Counted from the stretch's first letter, positions 1 through 6,788 are shown. The stretch is DNA of 35,604 bases from Flavobacteriales bacterium (GCA_027039975.1 JALWFE010000070.1:1-35604), one strand, 5' to 3'. Notes: generated by a model from the sequence alone, not told the origin. A program made the numbers and translations.

Positions 1-14
1 ATAAAATTAATACA

Positions 15-641
15 ATGAATCAATTTAATAGGGATTTTGTTAATTCAACCAAGTTAAGTTTTAATGAAAAAATGATATTAATATCTGAATTGGAGAGGAC
101 AAAAGAATTAGTAAAAAAATCTATTCTAATTTCAAAAGCATTTGGTAATAATCATCAAAAAAGTTTTGATGATTCAGATCAAAATTTATTCGATATGATT
201 GAATCGTTATATAATAATGGAACAATTGGAAATGAATCATATCAAATACTATTTTCACTTGCAAATGATTTAAAAGATAATTACGAAGGTACATTATCAG
301 ATAGTCAACTTAAAACTAATGTCATTAACTTAATTGATGTATTTAATAATGTTGGTTACTCTGAAGGTAGTGAAGGCGAAATGGTAGGTACAATTCTTGC
401 CATATCTATTTCGTCTATTGAATGGTGGGAACAAAACCCGGATGCCACCGGGGATAATAAAATAGCTCCTTGGTTGGCAGCTGATCTGGTAGGCGGTGCT
501 ATAAGTGGAGTTGTTGCTGCAAGTGGACAAGCTGTGATTAATGGAGATGTAGATTGGGCGACCGTAGGTTGGTCTGCATTAGGAGGGGCAATATCAGCTT
601 CAACAGGTGCAGTTGGTAGGATTCTTAGTTGGTTACAATAA
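15..641 (+). CDS. Hypothetical protein with glycine-rich, bacteriocin-like C-terminus
   Basis: The product is 208 aa and I do not recognise a named family. Residues 1-120 are polar, Asn/Asp/Ser-rich and probably helical, with no signal peptide. From about residue 122 the protein becomes hydrophobic and rich in Gly and Ala, with a WW pair at 137-138 and two related segments that both contain GGAIS (160-164 and 190-194). Small-residue helices of this kind occur in class II bacteriocins and other membrane-inserting peptides, so a membrane-active role is possible but is inference. The frame is open to the window edge, so the true start could lie upstream; ATG at 15 is the first one visible. A 59-aa membrane protein follows 4 bases after the stop and a terminator closes the pair. 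The coding sequence is very AT-rich compared with the core genes downstream, which suggests an accessory gene. Confidence 0.7.
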   Translation: MNQFNRDFVNSTKLSFNEKMILISELERTKELVKKSILISKAFGNNHQKSFDDSDQNLFDMIESLYNNGTIGNESYQILFSLANDLKDNYEGTLSDSQLKTNVINLIDVFNNVGYSEGSEGEMVGTILAISISSIEWWEQNPDATGDNKIAPWLAADLVGGAISGVVAASGQAVINGDVDWATVGWSALGGAISASTGAVGRILSWLQ

Positions 642-645
642 AATA

Positions 646-825
646 ATGTTGAATATGAATAAAGTACCACTAAAATCATTGATTATTATAATTTTTATTA
701 TTGCATTGATTTGGGGTGTTTTTATTATGGGAAAAATTTCTTTGTTTGATGCTATAATTATTACCATTAGTTCAATGATTGGAGGATTTGTTGGCTATGT
801 ATTTGTTAAACAAAAAGAAAAATGA
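646..825 (+). CDS. Small two-helix membrane protein, possible partner of the upstream gene
   Basis: The product is 59 aa if it starts at ATG 646, or 56 aa from ATG 655. It has a short basic N-terminus, a strongly hydrophobic helix (about residues 11-29), a short linker, a second hydrophobic stretch with a GGFVG motif (about 33-53), and a charged KQKEK tail. That pattern predicts two transmembrane helices. It starts 4 bases after the stop of the glycine-rich protein gene and shares its terminator, so the two are probably co-transcribed. Size, topology and position resemble bacteriocin immunity proteins or holin-like proteins, but no family motif supports either, so the function stays open. Confidence 0.6.
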   Translation: MLNMNKVPLKSLIIIIFIIALIWGVFIMGKISLFDAIIITISSMIGGFVGYVFVKQKEK

Positions 826-854
826 TATCCGCAATTTAATATAAATTTTACCTT

Positions 855-885
855 AAGGCTGTCTCAAAAGGACAGCTTTTTTTGT
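855..885 (+). terminator. Intrinsic terminator after the small membrane protein gene
   Basis: GCTGTC (858-863) pairs with GACAGC (871-876) around a 7-base loop, with extra weak pairs at the base, followed by a run of seven T. It would end the two-gene unit at 15-825. Confidence 0.8.
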
Positions 886-960
886 TTTTGCATAATAAAA
901 CAGCAGAATTTTTTTGCAGACTTTCCGACCGCGATAGTAACAACCTTACTAATCCCCGCT

Positions 961-987
961 CCGTCGTGGGTCTCCCGACCCCGACGG
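961..987. repeat. GC-rich palindromic hairpin element
   Basis: CCGTCG (961-966) and GGGTC (968-972) pair with GACCC (977-981) and CGACGG (982-987). This gives 11 base pairs with one bulged T at 967 and a TCCC loop. It is strikingly GC-rich in an AT-rich intergenic region and has no T-run, so it does not look like a terminator. It may be a dispersed palindromic (REP-like) element, but only one copy is in the window. Confidence 0.5.
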
Positions 988-1017
988 AATATGCTTAGTG
1001 GTTCAAAACAATTTCGT

Positions 1018-1025
1018 TATATTTG
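1018..1025 (+). promoter_or_regulatory. Bacteroidota -7 box for the hydrolase remnant
   Basis: TATATTTG matches the TAnnTTTG consensus of Bacteroidota housekeeping promoters and lies 18 bases before ATG 1044. No clear -33 TTG is seen at the usual distance. Because it overlaps the possible TTG start at 1023, it favours ATG 1044 as the start. Confidence 0.5.
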
Positions 1026-1043
1026 TTACTCAAATTGTCTTTT

Positions 1044-1340
1044 ATGAAATCCAAAGTCTTTTATTTTGTTTTATTGATAGTTGTTCTATTGATTATTTTG
1101 TACCAAATACCTGCCAAAAAAGCTGATTTTTTCAAACTTTACAAAAAGAACGACCGTCCGGCGCAGTTGTTAAAGCGGTTTTATCAAAAACTGGTGAAAA
1201 CTATCAATGTTAACGGGGTGGATTGGCAATATTACGCCGGTGGTACCGGTGATAAAACCATATTGTTTTGTCACGGTATGAGCGGGGTGTATGATTTATG
1301 GTGGCGGCATGTGAAGAATTTGAAAAAGATAGCATTGTAA
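1044..1340 (+). pseudogene. Truncated alpha/beta-hydrolase, N-terminal remnant
   Basis: The reading frame encodes 98 aa: a basic start, one transmembrane helix (about residues 5-22), a short linker and the beginning of an alpha/beta-hydrolase fold. The motif LFCHGMSG, just after GDKTI, matches the oxyanion-hole strand-turn found about a third of the way into such enzymes. The frame ends 18 codons later, so the nucleophile elbow and the catalytic acid and His are absent; family members usually run to about 250-300 aa. The next ATG, of a different membrane protein, follows two bases after the stop. This looks like a deletion that removed the rest of the hydrolase. A -7 box survives upstream, so it may still be transcribed. 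A short functional product cannot be excluded but is unlikely to be an enzyme. Confidence 0.65.
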
Positions 1341-1342
1341 GT

Positions 1343-1711
1343 ATGACTTTGGCACAATATTTAGAAAAGGTCCGGTATGTTTATTTGTTATCTACATTTT
1401 TGATTGACATCCCTTATGCCGTTATTTACGGTTTTGTTTATGCGGTTTTAATCAATTTTTTACTTCGTAAATCTTCTGTCAAGATATCTTTTTTGATGTT
1501 TTTACCTTTGTTAATAAGCATTTTTGATGTTTTGGAGAATATTTTTACCGTTAATTTTTTGTTATCTTACCCGGAAATACCTGTCAGATTTGTGCCACTT
1601 GCTTCGATTTCCAACCGGTTAAAATGGCTTTTTGCCGTATTAACTTTATTGACTGTTTCGGTTCTTATAATAAATATAATGTATAAAAGCCGTAAAAAAC
1701 CGGAATTTTGA
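1343..1711 (+). CDS. Multi-pass membrane protein, possibly N-terminally truncated
   Basis: ATG 1343 gives 122 aa with three hydrophobic segments: about residues 13-38, 43-65 (containing FDVLENIF) and 88-110, followed by a basic tail. I cannot name the family. The DVLENI stretch inside a helix and a later KW before the last helix recall hypothetical bacterial membrane proteins of roughly 180-200 aa that carry one more N-terminal helix. If that recollection is right, this copy has lost its N-terminus. The same frame stays open upstream to 1298, across the end of the hydrolase remnant, which fits a deletion junction near 1330-1340. A short authentic protein starting at 1343 is the alternative. 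Confidence 0.5.
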   Translation: MTLAQYLEKVRYVYLLSTFLIDIPYAVIYGFVYAVLINFLLRKSSVKISFLMFLPLLISIFDVLENIFTVNFLLSYPEIPVRFVPLASISNRLKWLFAVLTLLTVSVLIINIMYKSRKKPEF

Positions 1712-1722
1712 TAATTTTTTAA

Positions 1723-1754
1723 TTTGTCGTAAGCCAATAAATACTTTATTTTTG
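1723..1754 (+). promoter_or_regulatory. Upstream promoter of the tRNA-tuf operon
   Basis: A -33 element TTTG (1723-1726) and a -7 element TATTTTTG (1747-1754) are separated by 20 bases, a good match to the Bacteroidota TTTG/TAnnTTTG promoter. Transcription would start near 1760, about 95 bases before the first tRNA. Confidence 0.6.
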
Positions 1755-1803
1755 CATTTGCAAAAAACGGATAAAAAAATAATAAAAAAATACCGGATTT
1801 TTC

Positions 1804-1834
1804 TTTGCAGATAAAAATAAAGTTTATAAATTTG
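1804..1834 (+). promoter_or_regulatory. Proximal promoter of the tRNA-tuf operon
   Basis: TTTG (1804-1807) and TAAATTTG (1827-1834) are separated by 19 bases, an excellent Bacteroidota promoter match. Transcription would start near 1841, just before tRNA-Thr. Together with the upstream promoter it forms a tandem pair, as expected for a heavily transcribed stable RNA/translation operon. Confidence 0.75.
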
Positions 1835-1856
1835 CAATCCGTTATAAGAGCGTAAT

Positions 1857-1930
1857 GCCGATGTAGCTCAGCTGGCTAGAGCAGCTGATTTGTAATCAGC
1901 AGGTCGTGGGTTCGAGTCCCTCCATCGGCT
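1857..1930 (+). tRNA. tRNA-Thr (TGT)
   Basis: This is a 74-base cloverleaf. The acceptor stem GCCGATG pairs with CATCGGC, the anticodon stem GCTGA/TCAGC encloses loop TTTGTAA with anticodon TGT, and the T arm carries TTCGAGT. The discriminator is T and no CCA is encoded. It is the first gene after the tandem promoters. Confidence 0.95.
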
Positions 1931-1954
1931 CTTATTGAAATAATAACGATTTTT

Positions 1955-2035
<81 letters not shown>

Positions 2036-2105
2036 CAAAGTGGGAGTGGCTCTCCCGGGAAAGTCCGGATGGCCGGTATTATCCGGATGCTAAACAAAGC
2101 CTTTT
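2036..2105 (+). other. tRNA-Tyr/tRNA-Gly spacer with two small hairpins
   Basis: GGGAG (2042-2046) can pair with CTCCC (2052-2056), and CCGGAT (2065-2070) with ATCCGG (2081-2086). This 70-base spacer is the longest in the tRNA cluster. It does not fold as a tRNA and holds no gene. It may serve as a processing spacer. Confidence 0.4.
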
Positions 2106-2181
2106 GCGGGAGTAGCTCAGTTGGTAGAGCATCAGCCTTCCAAGCTGAATGTCGCGGGTTCGAATCCCGTCTCCCGCTCCA
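2106..2181 (+). tRNA. tRNA-Gly (TCC)
   Basis: The acceptor stem GCGGGAG pairs with CTCCCGC. Anticodon stem TCAGC/GCTGA encloses CTTCCAA with anticodon TCC, and the T arm has TTCGAAT. The discriminator T at 2178 is followed by a genomic CCA (2179-2181), unlike the other four tRNAs here, which lack CCA. Confidence 0.95.
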
Positions 2182-2187
2182 CGGAAG

Positions 2188-2259
2188 GCCGATGTAGCTC
2201 AGGGGTAGAGCGCTTCCTTGGTAAGGAAGAGGTCACGGGTTCAAATCCCGTCATTGGCT
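2188..2259 (+). tRNA. tRNA-Thr (GGT)
   Basis: This is a 72-base cloverleaf. GCCGATG pairs with CATTGGC (one G-U pair), anticodon stem CTTCC/GGAAG encloses TTGGTAA with anticodon GGT, and the T loop is TTCAAAT. It lies 52 bases before tuf, so tuf mRNA is probably released by processing at this tRNA's 3' end. Confidence 0.95.
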
Positions 2260-2310
2260 CTAAGGTGAGCTTAATTAAAGTTAAAAAAATAAAGATTAAA
2301 AATTAGTACT

Positions 2311-3498
2311 ATGGCTAAAGAAAAATTCGAAAGAACCAAACCGCACGTTAATATAGGTACCATCGGTCACGTTGACCATGGTAAAACTACATTGACCGCT
2401 GCAATTACAAAAGTGTTGGCAGAAAAAGGTCTTGCCGAGCAAAAAGACTTTGATGCTATTGATAATGCTCCCGAAGAAAAAGAAAGAGGGATTACGATTA
2501 ATACGGCACACGTTGAGTATGAAACCGACAAAAGACACTATGCTCACGTTGACTGTCCGGGTCATGCTGACTACGTTAAAAACATGGTAACCGGTGCCGC
2601 TCAAATGGACGGTGCTATCTTGGTAGTTGCCGCTACCGACGGCCCTATGCCGCAAACACGTGAACATATCCTTTTGGCCCGTCAAGTCGGTGTGCCTAGA
2701 ATTGTTGTGTTTATGAACAAAGTGGATATGGTTGACGACGAAGAATTGTTGGAATTGGTTGAAATGGAAATCCGCGATTTGTTGAGTTTCTATGAATACG
2801 ACGGTGATAATACTCCCGTTATTCGTGGTTCTGCACTCGGTGCATTGAACGGTGAAGAAAAGTGGGTAAAAACCGTTGAAGAGTTGATGGATGCCGTAGA
2901 CGAATGGATTCCCGAACCGCAACGTGATACCGACAAACCGTTCTTGATGCCTATCGAAGATGTATTCTCAATTACCGGTCGTGGAACCGTGGCTACGGGA
3001 CGTATCGAAACCGGTGTTATCAAAACGGGTGATCCTGTTGAAATTTTAGGTATCAGTAACGAAAAATTAACTTCCGTTGTAACCGGAGTTGAAATGTTCC
3101 GTAAAATTTTGGATCGTGGTGAAGCCGGCGATAACGTAGGTTTGTTATTGCGTGGTATCGACAAAAACCAAATCCGTCGTGGTATGGTAATTGCCGAACC
3201 GGGTTCTATCACACCGCATAAAAAATTCAAAGCGGAAGTTTATATCTTGAAAAAAGAAGAAGGTGGTCGTCATACACCGTTCCACAACAATTACCGTCCG
3301 CAGTTCTATTTGAGAACAACTGACGTAACCGGTGAAATTCACTTACCGGAAGGCGTGGAAATGGTATTGCCGGGCGACAACTTGACTATCGAAGTTGAAT
3401 TGATTTATCCGGTTGCCTTAAACAAAGGTTTGCGTTTTGCTATCCGTGAAGGTGGTAGAACGGTAGGTGCCGGTCAAGTAACCGAAATTTTAGATTAA
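2311..3498 (+). CDS. tuf: Elongation factor Tu
   Basis: EF-Tu is the GTPase that delivers aminoacyl-tRNA to the ribosomal A site. At 395 aa it has the usual length. The G domain shows the P-loop GHVDHGKT (19-26), the switch II motif DCPGH (81-85) and the base-recognition motif NKVD (136-139). RGITI (59-63) in switch I is also present. Domains 2 and 3 follow, ending in the typical VGAGQVTEI. The start [14 protein letters not shown] matches the family. It is expressed with the four upstream tRNAs. It is the only tuf copy in the window. Confidence 0.98.
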   Translation: MAKEKFERTKPHVNIGTIGHVDHGKTTLTAAITKVLAEKGLAEQKDFDAIDNAPEEKERGITINTAHVEYETDKRHYAHVDCPGHADYVKNMVTGAAQMDGAILVVAATDGPMPQTREHILLARQVGVPRIVVFMNKVDMVDDEELLELVEMEIRDLLSFYEYDGDNTPVIRGSALGALNGEEKWVKTVEELMDAVDEWIPEPQRDTDKPFLMPIEDVFSITGRGTVATGRIETGVIKTGDPVEILGISNEKLTSVVTGVEMFRKILDRGEAGDNVGLLLRGIDKNQIRRGMVIAEPGSITPHKKFKAEVYILKKEEGGRHTPFHNNYRPQFYLRTTDVTGEIHLPEGVEMVLPGDNLTIEVELIYPVALNKGLRFAIREGGRTVGAGQVTEILD

Positions 3499-3530
3499 AT
3501 TCCGGTTTAAAAATAGAATTTTTTTAGGGA

Positions 3531-3560
3531 AATTTGAAGCCCGCAAACGGGCTTCAAATT
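3531..3560 (+). terminator. Perfect hairpin after tuf, partial terminator or processing site
   Basis: The 13-base arm AATTTGAAGCCCG (3531-3543) pairs perfectly with CGGGCTTCAAATT (3548-3560) around a CAAA loop. No T-run follows on either strand, so it is not a textbook intrinsic terminator. It may stabilise the tuf mRNA 3' end, be cut by an RNase III-type enzyme, or partly reduce transcription into tRNA-Trp and secE. Confidence 0.5.
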
Positions 3561-3594
3561 CTCTATAAAAAGGGATAAGTTATCTTGTCAACAA

Positions 3595-3667
3595 ACGGGT
3601 GTAGCTCAGTTGGTAGAGCACCGGTCTCCAAAACCGGGTGTCGGGAGTTCGAGTCTCTCCTCCCGTG
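3595..3667 (+). tRNA. tRNA-Trp (CCA)
   Basis: This is a 73-base tRNA with anticodon stem CCGGT/ACCGG around CTCCAAA, anticodon CCA, and T stem GGGAG/CTCTC with one G-U pair. The acceptor stem ACGGGTG/CTCCCGT has a T-T mismatch at pair 6-67. The discriminator is G and no CCA is encoded. Its position between tuf and secE is common in bacteria. Confidence 0.93.
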
Positions 3668-3699
3668 CAATTTCTTTAATATTTCAAAAAATTACAGCA

Positions 3700-3900
3700 A
3701 TGCTTAAAGGTTTAAAAGAATATGTAAAAGGCGCTTATAATGAATTGATAAATCATGTCGTTTGGCCAAAATGGGATGAAGTTTATAAAATGACCATTGT
3801 AGTTTCCGTATTTTCGGCTATATTCTCTCTATTTATCGGATTTGTCGATTACATATTCAGATACGTATTGCAAGCTTATTATAAGCTTATTAAAAGCTAG
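3700..3900 (+). CDS. secE: Preprotein translocase subunit SecE
   Basis: SecE is the essential small subunit that clamps SecY in the inner membrane. The product is 66 aa with a single transmembrane helix (about 31-56), the short single-helix form found outside Proteobacteria. The amphipathic helix ends in the conserved VVWPKWDE segment (20-27). The frame is open back through tRNA-Trp, so only ATG 3700 (MLKGLKEYV) is a sensible start. It lies directly before nusG, the near-universal order. Confidence 0.93.
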   Translation: MLKGLKEYVKGAYNELINHVVWPKWDEVYKMTIVVSVFSAIFSLFIGFVDYIFRYVLQAYYKLIKS

Positions 3901-3906
3901 TTTACG

Positions 3907-4455
3907 ATGAGTAATGATGTTAAAAAATGGTATGTCGTTAAGGTAATTAGCGGTAAAGAAGCCAAAATTAAAAAACTCATTGAAAATGAAATCCAACGTA
4001 ATAAATTGCAGGATTACGTTGGAGATATTTTAGTGCCTACCGAAAAGGTTGTACAAATAAGAAACGGTAAACGGATTAACAAAGACAAAACCCTTTTTCC
4101 AGGTTATATTTATATAGAAGCCAATTTATCGGGAGAACTGCCGCATGTGGTTAAATCCATACCGGGTGTTATAGGATTTTTAAGTGGTGTAAAAGGCGGT
4201 GACCCTATGCCGTTGAGCAAAAAAGAAGTTAATAGAATTCTCGGTAAAATCGATGAATTGGCCATGAAGGAAGAAAATGTAATGATACCATATAAAATCG
4301 GGGATTCCGTTACGGTGACCAACGGACCGTTTAGAGGTTTTGAGGGAACGATAGAAAAAGTCAATAAAGATAGAAAAAAAGTAACCGTTATGGTAAAATT
4401 TTTCGGTAGAAAAACACCGTTGGAATTAGGTTATTTTGAAGTAAGTAAAATATAA
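3907..4455 (+). CDS. nusG: Transcription termination/antitermination factor NusG
   Basis: NusG binds the RNA polymerase clamp, supports processive elongation, and links polymerase to Rho or to ribosomal protein S10. At 182 aa it has the standard two-domain form. The NGN domain (about 5-115) includes WYVVKVISGKE and LFPGYIYIE (63-71). The C-terminal KOW domain (about 130-182) includes TNGPFRGFEGTI. It starts 6 bases after secE and precedes an attenuator-like hairpin before rplK. Confidence 0.97.
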   Translation: MSNDVKKWYVVKVISGKEAKIKKLIENEIQRNKLQDYVGDILVPTEKVVQIRNGKRINKDKTLFPGYIYIEANLSGELPHVVKSIPGVIGFLSGVKGGDPMPLSKKEVNRILGKIDELAMKEENVMIPYKIGDSVTVTNGPFRGFEGTIEKVNKDRKKVTVMVKFFGRKTPLELGYFEVSKI

Positions 4456-4470
4456 ACTGTTACGCATTTT

Positions 4471-4508
4471 AAAACTATTAATGCTTCCAAAAAAATAATA
4501 GTTTTTTT
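4471..4508 (+). terminator. Attenuator-like hairpin between nusG and rplK
   Basis: AAAACTATTA (4471-4480) and TAATAGTTTT (4496-4505) form a perfect 10-bp inverted repeat with a 15-base loop. The T-run is 4502-4508. It has the layout of a weak intrinsic terminator inside the operon, 19 bases before the rplK start, so it may tune expression of the downstream ribosomal genes. Confidence 0.5.
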
Positions 4509-4526
4509 CGTAAAAACATATCGAAA

Positions 4527-4967
4527 ATGGCAAAAGAAGTAAGTAAAGTAATTAAGTTACAAATTCGGGGAGGTCAAGCGAATCCTTCGCCACCGGTTGG
4601 ACCCGCATTAGGTGCCGCAGGGGTAAATATTATGGAGTTTTGCAAGCAATTTAATGCCCGTACGCAAGACAAAATGGGGAAAGTATTACCAGTGGCAATT
4701 AATGTTTACAAAGACAAGTCATTTGACTTTGTCGTTAAAACGCCACCCGCGGCCGTCCAGTTAATGGAAGCGGCTAAAATCAAAAAAGGATCCGGCGAGC
4801 CGAACCGAAAAAAAGTAGGCAGTGTCACTTGGGAACAAGTCAGACAAATTGCCGAAGACAAGATGCCCGATTTAAATGCTTTTAGTGTTGAATCGGCGAT
4901 GAAAATGGTTGCCGGAACCGCAAGATCAATGGGTATAACCATTGAAGGTGATAGTCCTTTTAATTAA
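4527..4967 (+). CDS. rplK: 50S ribosomal protein L11
   Basis: L11 binds the GTPase-associated region of 23S rRNA with L10-L7/L12 and is needed for RelA activation in studied bacteria. The product is 146 aa, normal for the family. The N-terminal domain has the proline-rich PPVGPALG segment, and the C-terminal rRNA-binding domain (about 70-146) ends with the typical GTARSMGI. It is followed 13 bases later by rplA. L1 commonly represses its own L11-L1 mRNA; I saw no clear L1 site here. Confidence 0.97.
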   Translation: MAKEVSKVIKLQIRGGQANPSPPVGPALGAAGVNIMEFCKQFNARTQDKMGKVLPVAINVYKDKSFDFVVKTPPAAVQLMEAAKIKKGSGEPNRKKVGSVTWEQVRQIAEDKMPDLNAFSVESAMKMVAGTARSMGITIEGDSPFN

Positions 4968-4980
4968 AATGATTTTAGAA

Positions 4981-5670
4981 ATGGCAAGATTAAGTAAAAA
5001 AAGAAGAGAAGCATTATCAAAATTGGATAAAAACAAAGTTTATACTTTGGATGAAGCTACAAAATTAGTTAAAGAAATTTCTTATGCTAATTTTGATGAA
5101 TCCATTGATATTGCAGTAAGATTAGGGGTGGACCCACGTAAAGCCAATCAAATGGTTCGCGGTGTGGTAACGTTGCCGCACGGAACCGGAAAAGATAAAA
5201 AAGTTTTGGCTTTGGTCACACCCGATAAAGAAGAAGAAGCAAAAGCAGCAGGCGCCGATTATGTCGGATTGGATGAATATCTTGACAAAATCAAAGGTGG
5301 TTGGACCGATGTAGATGTTATCATCACGATGCCTGCCGTAATGAGAAAGTTAGGACCATTAGGACGAATTTTAGGACCGCGCGGCTTAATGCCCAATCCT
5401 AAAACCGGAACGGTTACTATGGAAGTCGGTAAAGCTGTTAAAGAAGTAAAAGCCGGTAAAATCGATTTTAAAGTGGATAAAACGGGTATCGTTCATGCCG
5501 CTATCGGAAAACGTTCGTTTACGGCGGATAAATTGAAAGAAAATGCCGTTGAATTGATTACCACTTTAAATAAATTGAAACCGTCGGCGGCAAAAGGTAC
5601 TTATATGAAAAGTATCAGTTTGTCTTCCACAATGAGCCCCGGTATTAAAGTGGATCCTAAAAGCGTCTAA
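4981..5670 (+). CDS. rplA: 50S ribosomal protein L1
   Basis: L1 forms the mobile stalk at the ribosomal E site and is usually the translational repressor of its operon. From ATG 4981 (MARLSKKRR) it is 229 aa, the normal length. An upstream in-frame ATG at 4969 and a frame open to 4942, inside rplK, would give non-homologous extensions, so 4981 is chosen. The conserved [16 protein letters not shown] segment is present in the middle domain. Confidence 0.96.
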   Translation: MARLSKKRREALSKLDKNKVYTLDEATKLVKEISYANFDESIDIAVRLGVDPRKANQMVRGVVTLPHGTGKDKKVLALVTPDKEEEAKAAGADYVGLDEYLDKIKGGWTDVDVIITMPAVMRKLGPLGRILGPRGLMPNPKTGTVTMEVGKAVKEVKAGKIDFKVDKTGIVHAAIGKRSFTADKLKENAVELITTLNKLKPSAAKGTYMKSISLSSTMSPGIKVDPKSV

Positions 5671-5692
5671 TTAAGACCCAAAAAATTGTACA

Positions 5693-6217
5693 ATGAGAAC
5701 AAGAGAACAAAAAGCTCAATTAATAAAAGAATTAACTCAAAAATTATCCGATTACGAAGTAATTTATATCGTTGATATTTTAGGTTTGAATGCCAAAGTA
5801 ACTACCGATTTGCGTAGGGCTTGTCATAACAGTGATGTCAAATTGCAAGTGGTAAAAAATACCATGTTGCAGCAAGCTATGGACGCTTCCGATAAGGAAT
5901 TTGGTGAGTTGCGTGAAGTATTAAAAGGCAATTCGGCTTTAATGTTGTCTGACGTTGGTAATAAGCCTGCAAGAATTATTAAAAACTTTAGAAAAAAATC
6001 CGAAAAACCCGTTTTAAAAGGTGCCTGGATTGAAGAATCTATTTATGTAGGTGACGACCAGTTGGAGGCATTAGTCAGTATCAAGTCCAAAGAAGAATTG
6101 CTTGGTGATTTGATCGGATTATTACAATCACCGGTTAAAAATGTTATTTCCGCTCTTAAATCGGGTGGTGGTAAAATAGCCGGTATTTTGAAAACTTTAT
6201 CAGAGAAATCTGAATAA
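5693..6217 (+). CDS. rplJ: 50S ribosomal protein L10
   Basis: L10 anchors the L7/L12 dimers to the ribosomal stalk base. The product is 174 aa. The N-terminal rRNA-binding domain shows VKNTMLQQAM. The C-terminal helix that carries L7/L12 covers about 140-174. It lies 22 bases after rplA and 55 before rplL. No long leader precedes it, so an L10 leader RNA like the Escherichia coli one is not visible. Confidence 0.95.
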   Translation: MRTREQKAQLIKELTQKLSDYEVIYIVDILGLNAKVTTDLRRACHNSDVKLQVVKNTMLQQAMDASDKEFGELREVLKGNSALMLSDVGNKPARIIKNFRKKSEKPVLKGAWIEESIYVGDDQLEALVSIKSKEELLGDLIGLLQSPVKNVISALKSGGGKIAGILKTLSEKSE

Positions 6218-6272
6218 AATCAATTAATAAGAAATTTTAAAAATTAATATTAAACTATAAAAACGATAGAAA

Positions 6273-6650
6273 ATGGCAGATTTAAAAGCATTAGCAGAAC
6301 AATTGGTTAACTTAACGGTAAAAGAAGTTAACGAATTAGCCGATATTATGAAAGAAGAATACGGCATTGAACCGGCAGCCGCAGCTGTTGCTGTCGCAGG
6401 TCCCGCAGGTGGCGGAGCCGAAGGAGGAGAAGAAGAAAAAACAGAATTTGACGTTATTCTCAAATCTCCGGGAGGTTCCAAATTGGCAGTTGTTAAATTG
6501 GTTAAAGAATTGACCGGTTTAGGACTTAAAGAAGCCAAAGCCGTTGTTGACAGTGCACCTGCTCCGGTAAAAGAAGGTGTTTCCAAAGACGAAGCCGAAG
6601 GTATCAAAAAATCTTTGGAAGAAGCCGGTGCAGAAGTAGAGCTCAAGTAG
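6273..6650 (+). CDS. rplL: 50S ribosomal protein L7/L12
   Basis: L7/L12 is the multicopy stalk protein that recruits translation GTPases. The product is 125 aa. The N-terminal dimerisation/L10-binding domain covers about 1-35. An Ala/Gly/Glu-rich hinge covers about 36-55. The C-terminal factor-binding domain contains [20 protein letters not shown] and the final GAEVELK. A very strong hairpin lies 21 bases after the stop, before rpoB. Confidence 0.97.
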   Translation: MADLKALAEQLVNLTVKEVNELADIMKEEYGIEPAAAAVAVAGPAGGGAEGGEEEKTEFDVILKSPGGSKLAVVKLVKELTGLGLKEAKAVVDSAPAPVKEGVSKDEAEGIKKSLEEAGAEVELK

Positions 6651-6671
6651 TTCTAACATAGAATGATTTTT

Positions 6672-6712
6672 GGTTTAGGTCTTCCCGGTACGTGCCGGGA
6701 CAGACCTAAACC
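6672..6712 (+). promoter_or_regulatory. Long rplL-rpoB intergenic hairpin (attenuator or RNase site)
   Basis: GGTTTAGGTCT (6672-6682) pairs with AGACCTAAACC (6702-6712), and the stem continues with TCCCGG (6683-6688) against CCGGGA (6695-6700). The result is 17 base pairs with a single bulged C at 6701 and a TACGTG loop. The 3' flank is only ATTTTG, a weak T-tract. In E. coli the same gene junction carries an attenuator and an RNase III site, so a similar role is plausible here. Confidence 0.6.
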
Positions 6713-6788
6713 ATTTTGCATATAATTATATGTTTTAACTTTATGTGCTGATTTTCAGCCGTATTTTTTAAATTTTTTTGATAACCTT

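Noticed and set aside
2121-2306. Frame running through tRNA-Gly and tRNA-Thr
   Set aside because: It consists of tRNA sequence translated in one frame; both cloverleaves are intact.
2296-2922. Long antisense frame opposite tuf
   Set aside because: It is a shadow of the strongly biased EF-Tu coding sequence, with no start signal or protein-like family.
3610-3699. N-terminal extension of SecE into tRNA-Trp
   Set aside because: The extra 30 codons are the tRNA gene itself; ATG 3700 gives a normal SecE.
4942-4980. N-terminal extension of L1 overlapping rplK
   Set aside because: L1 begins at MARLSKKR in this lineage and the added residues do not resemble the family.
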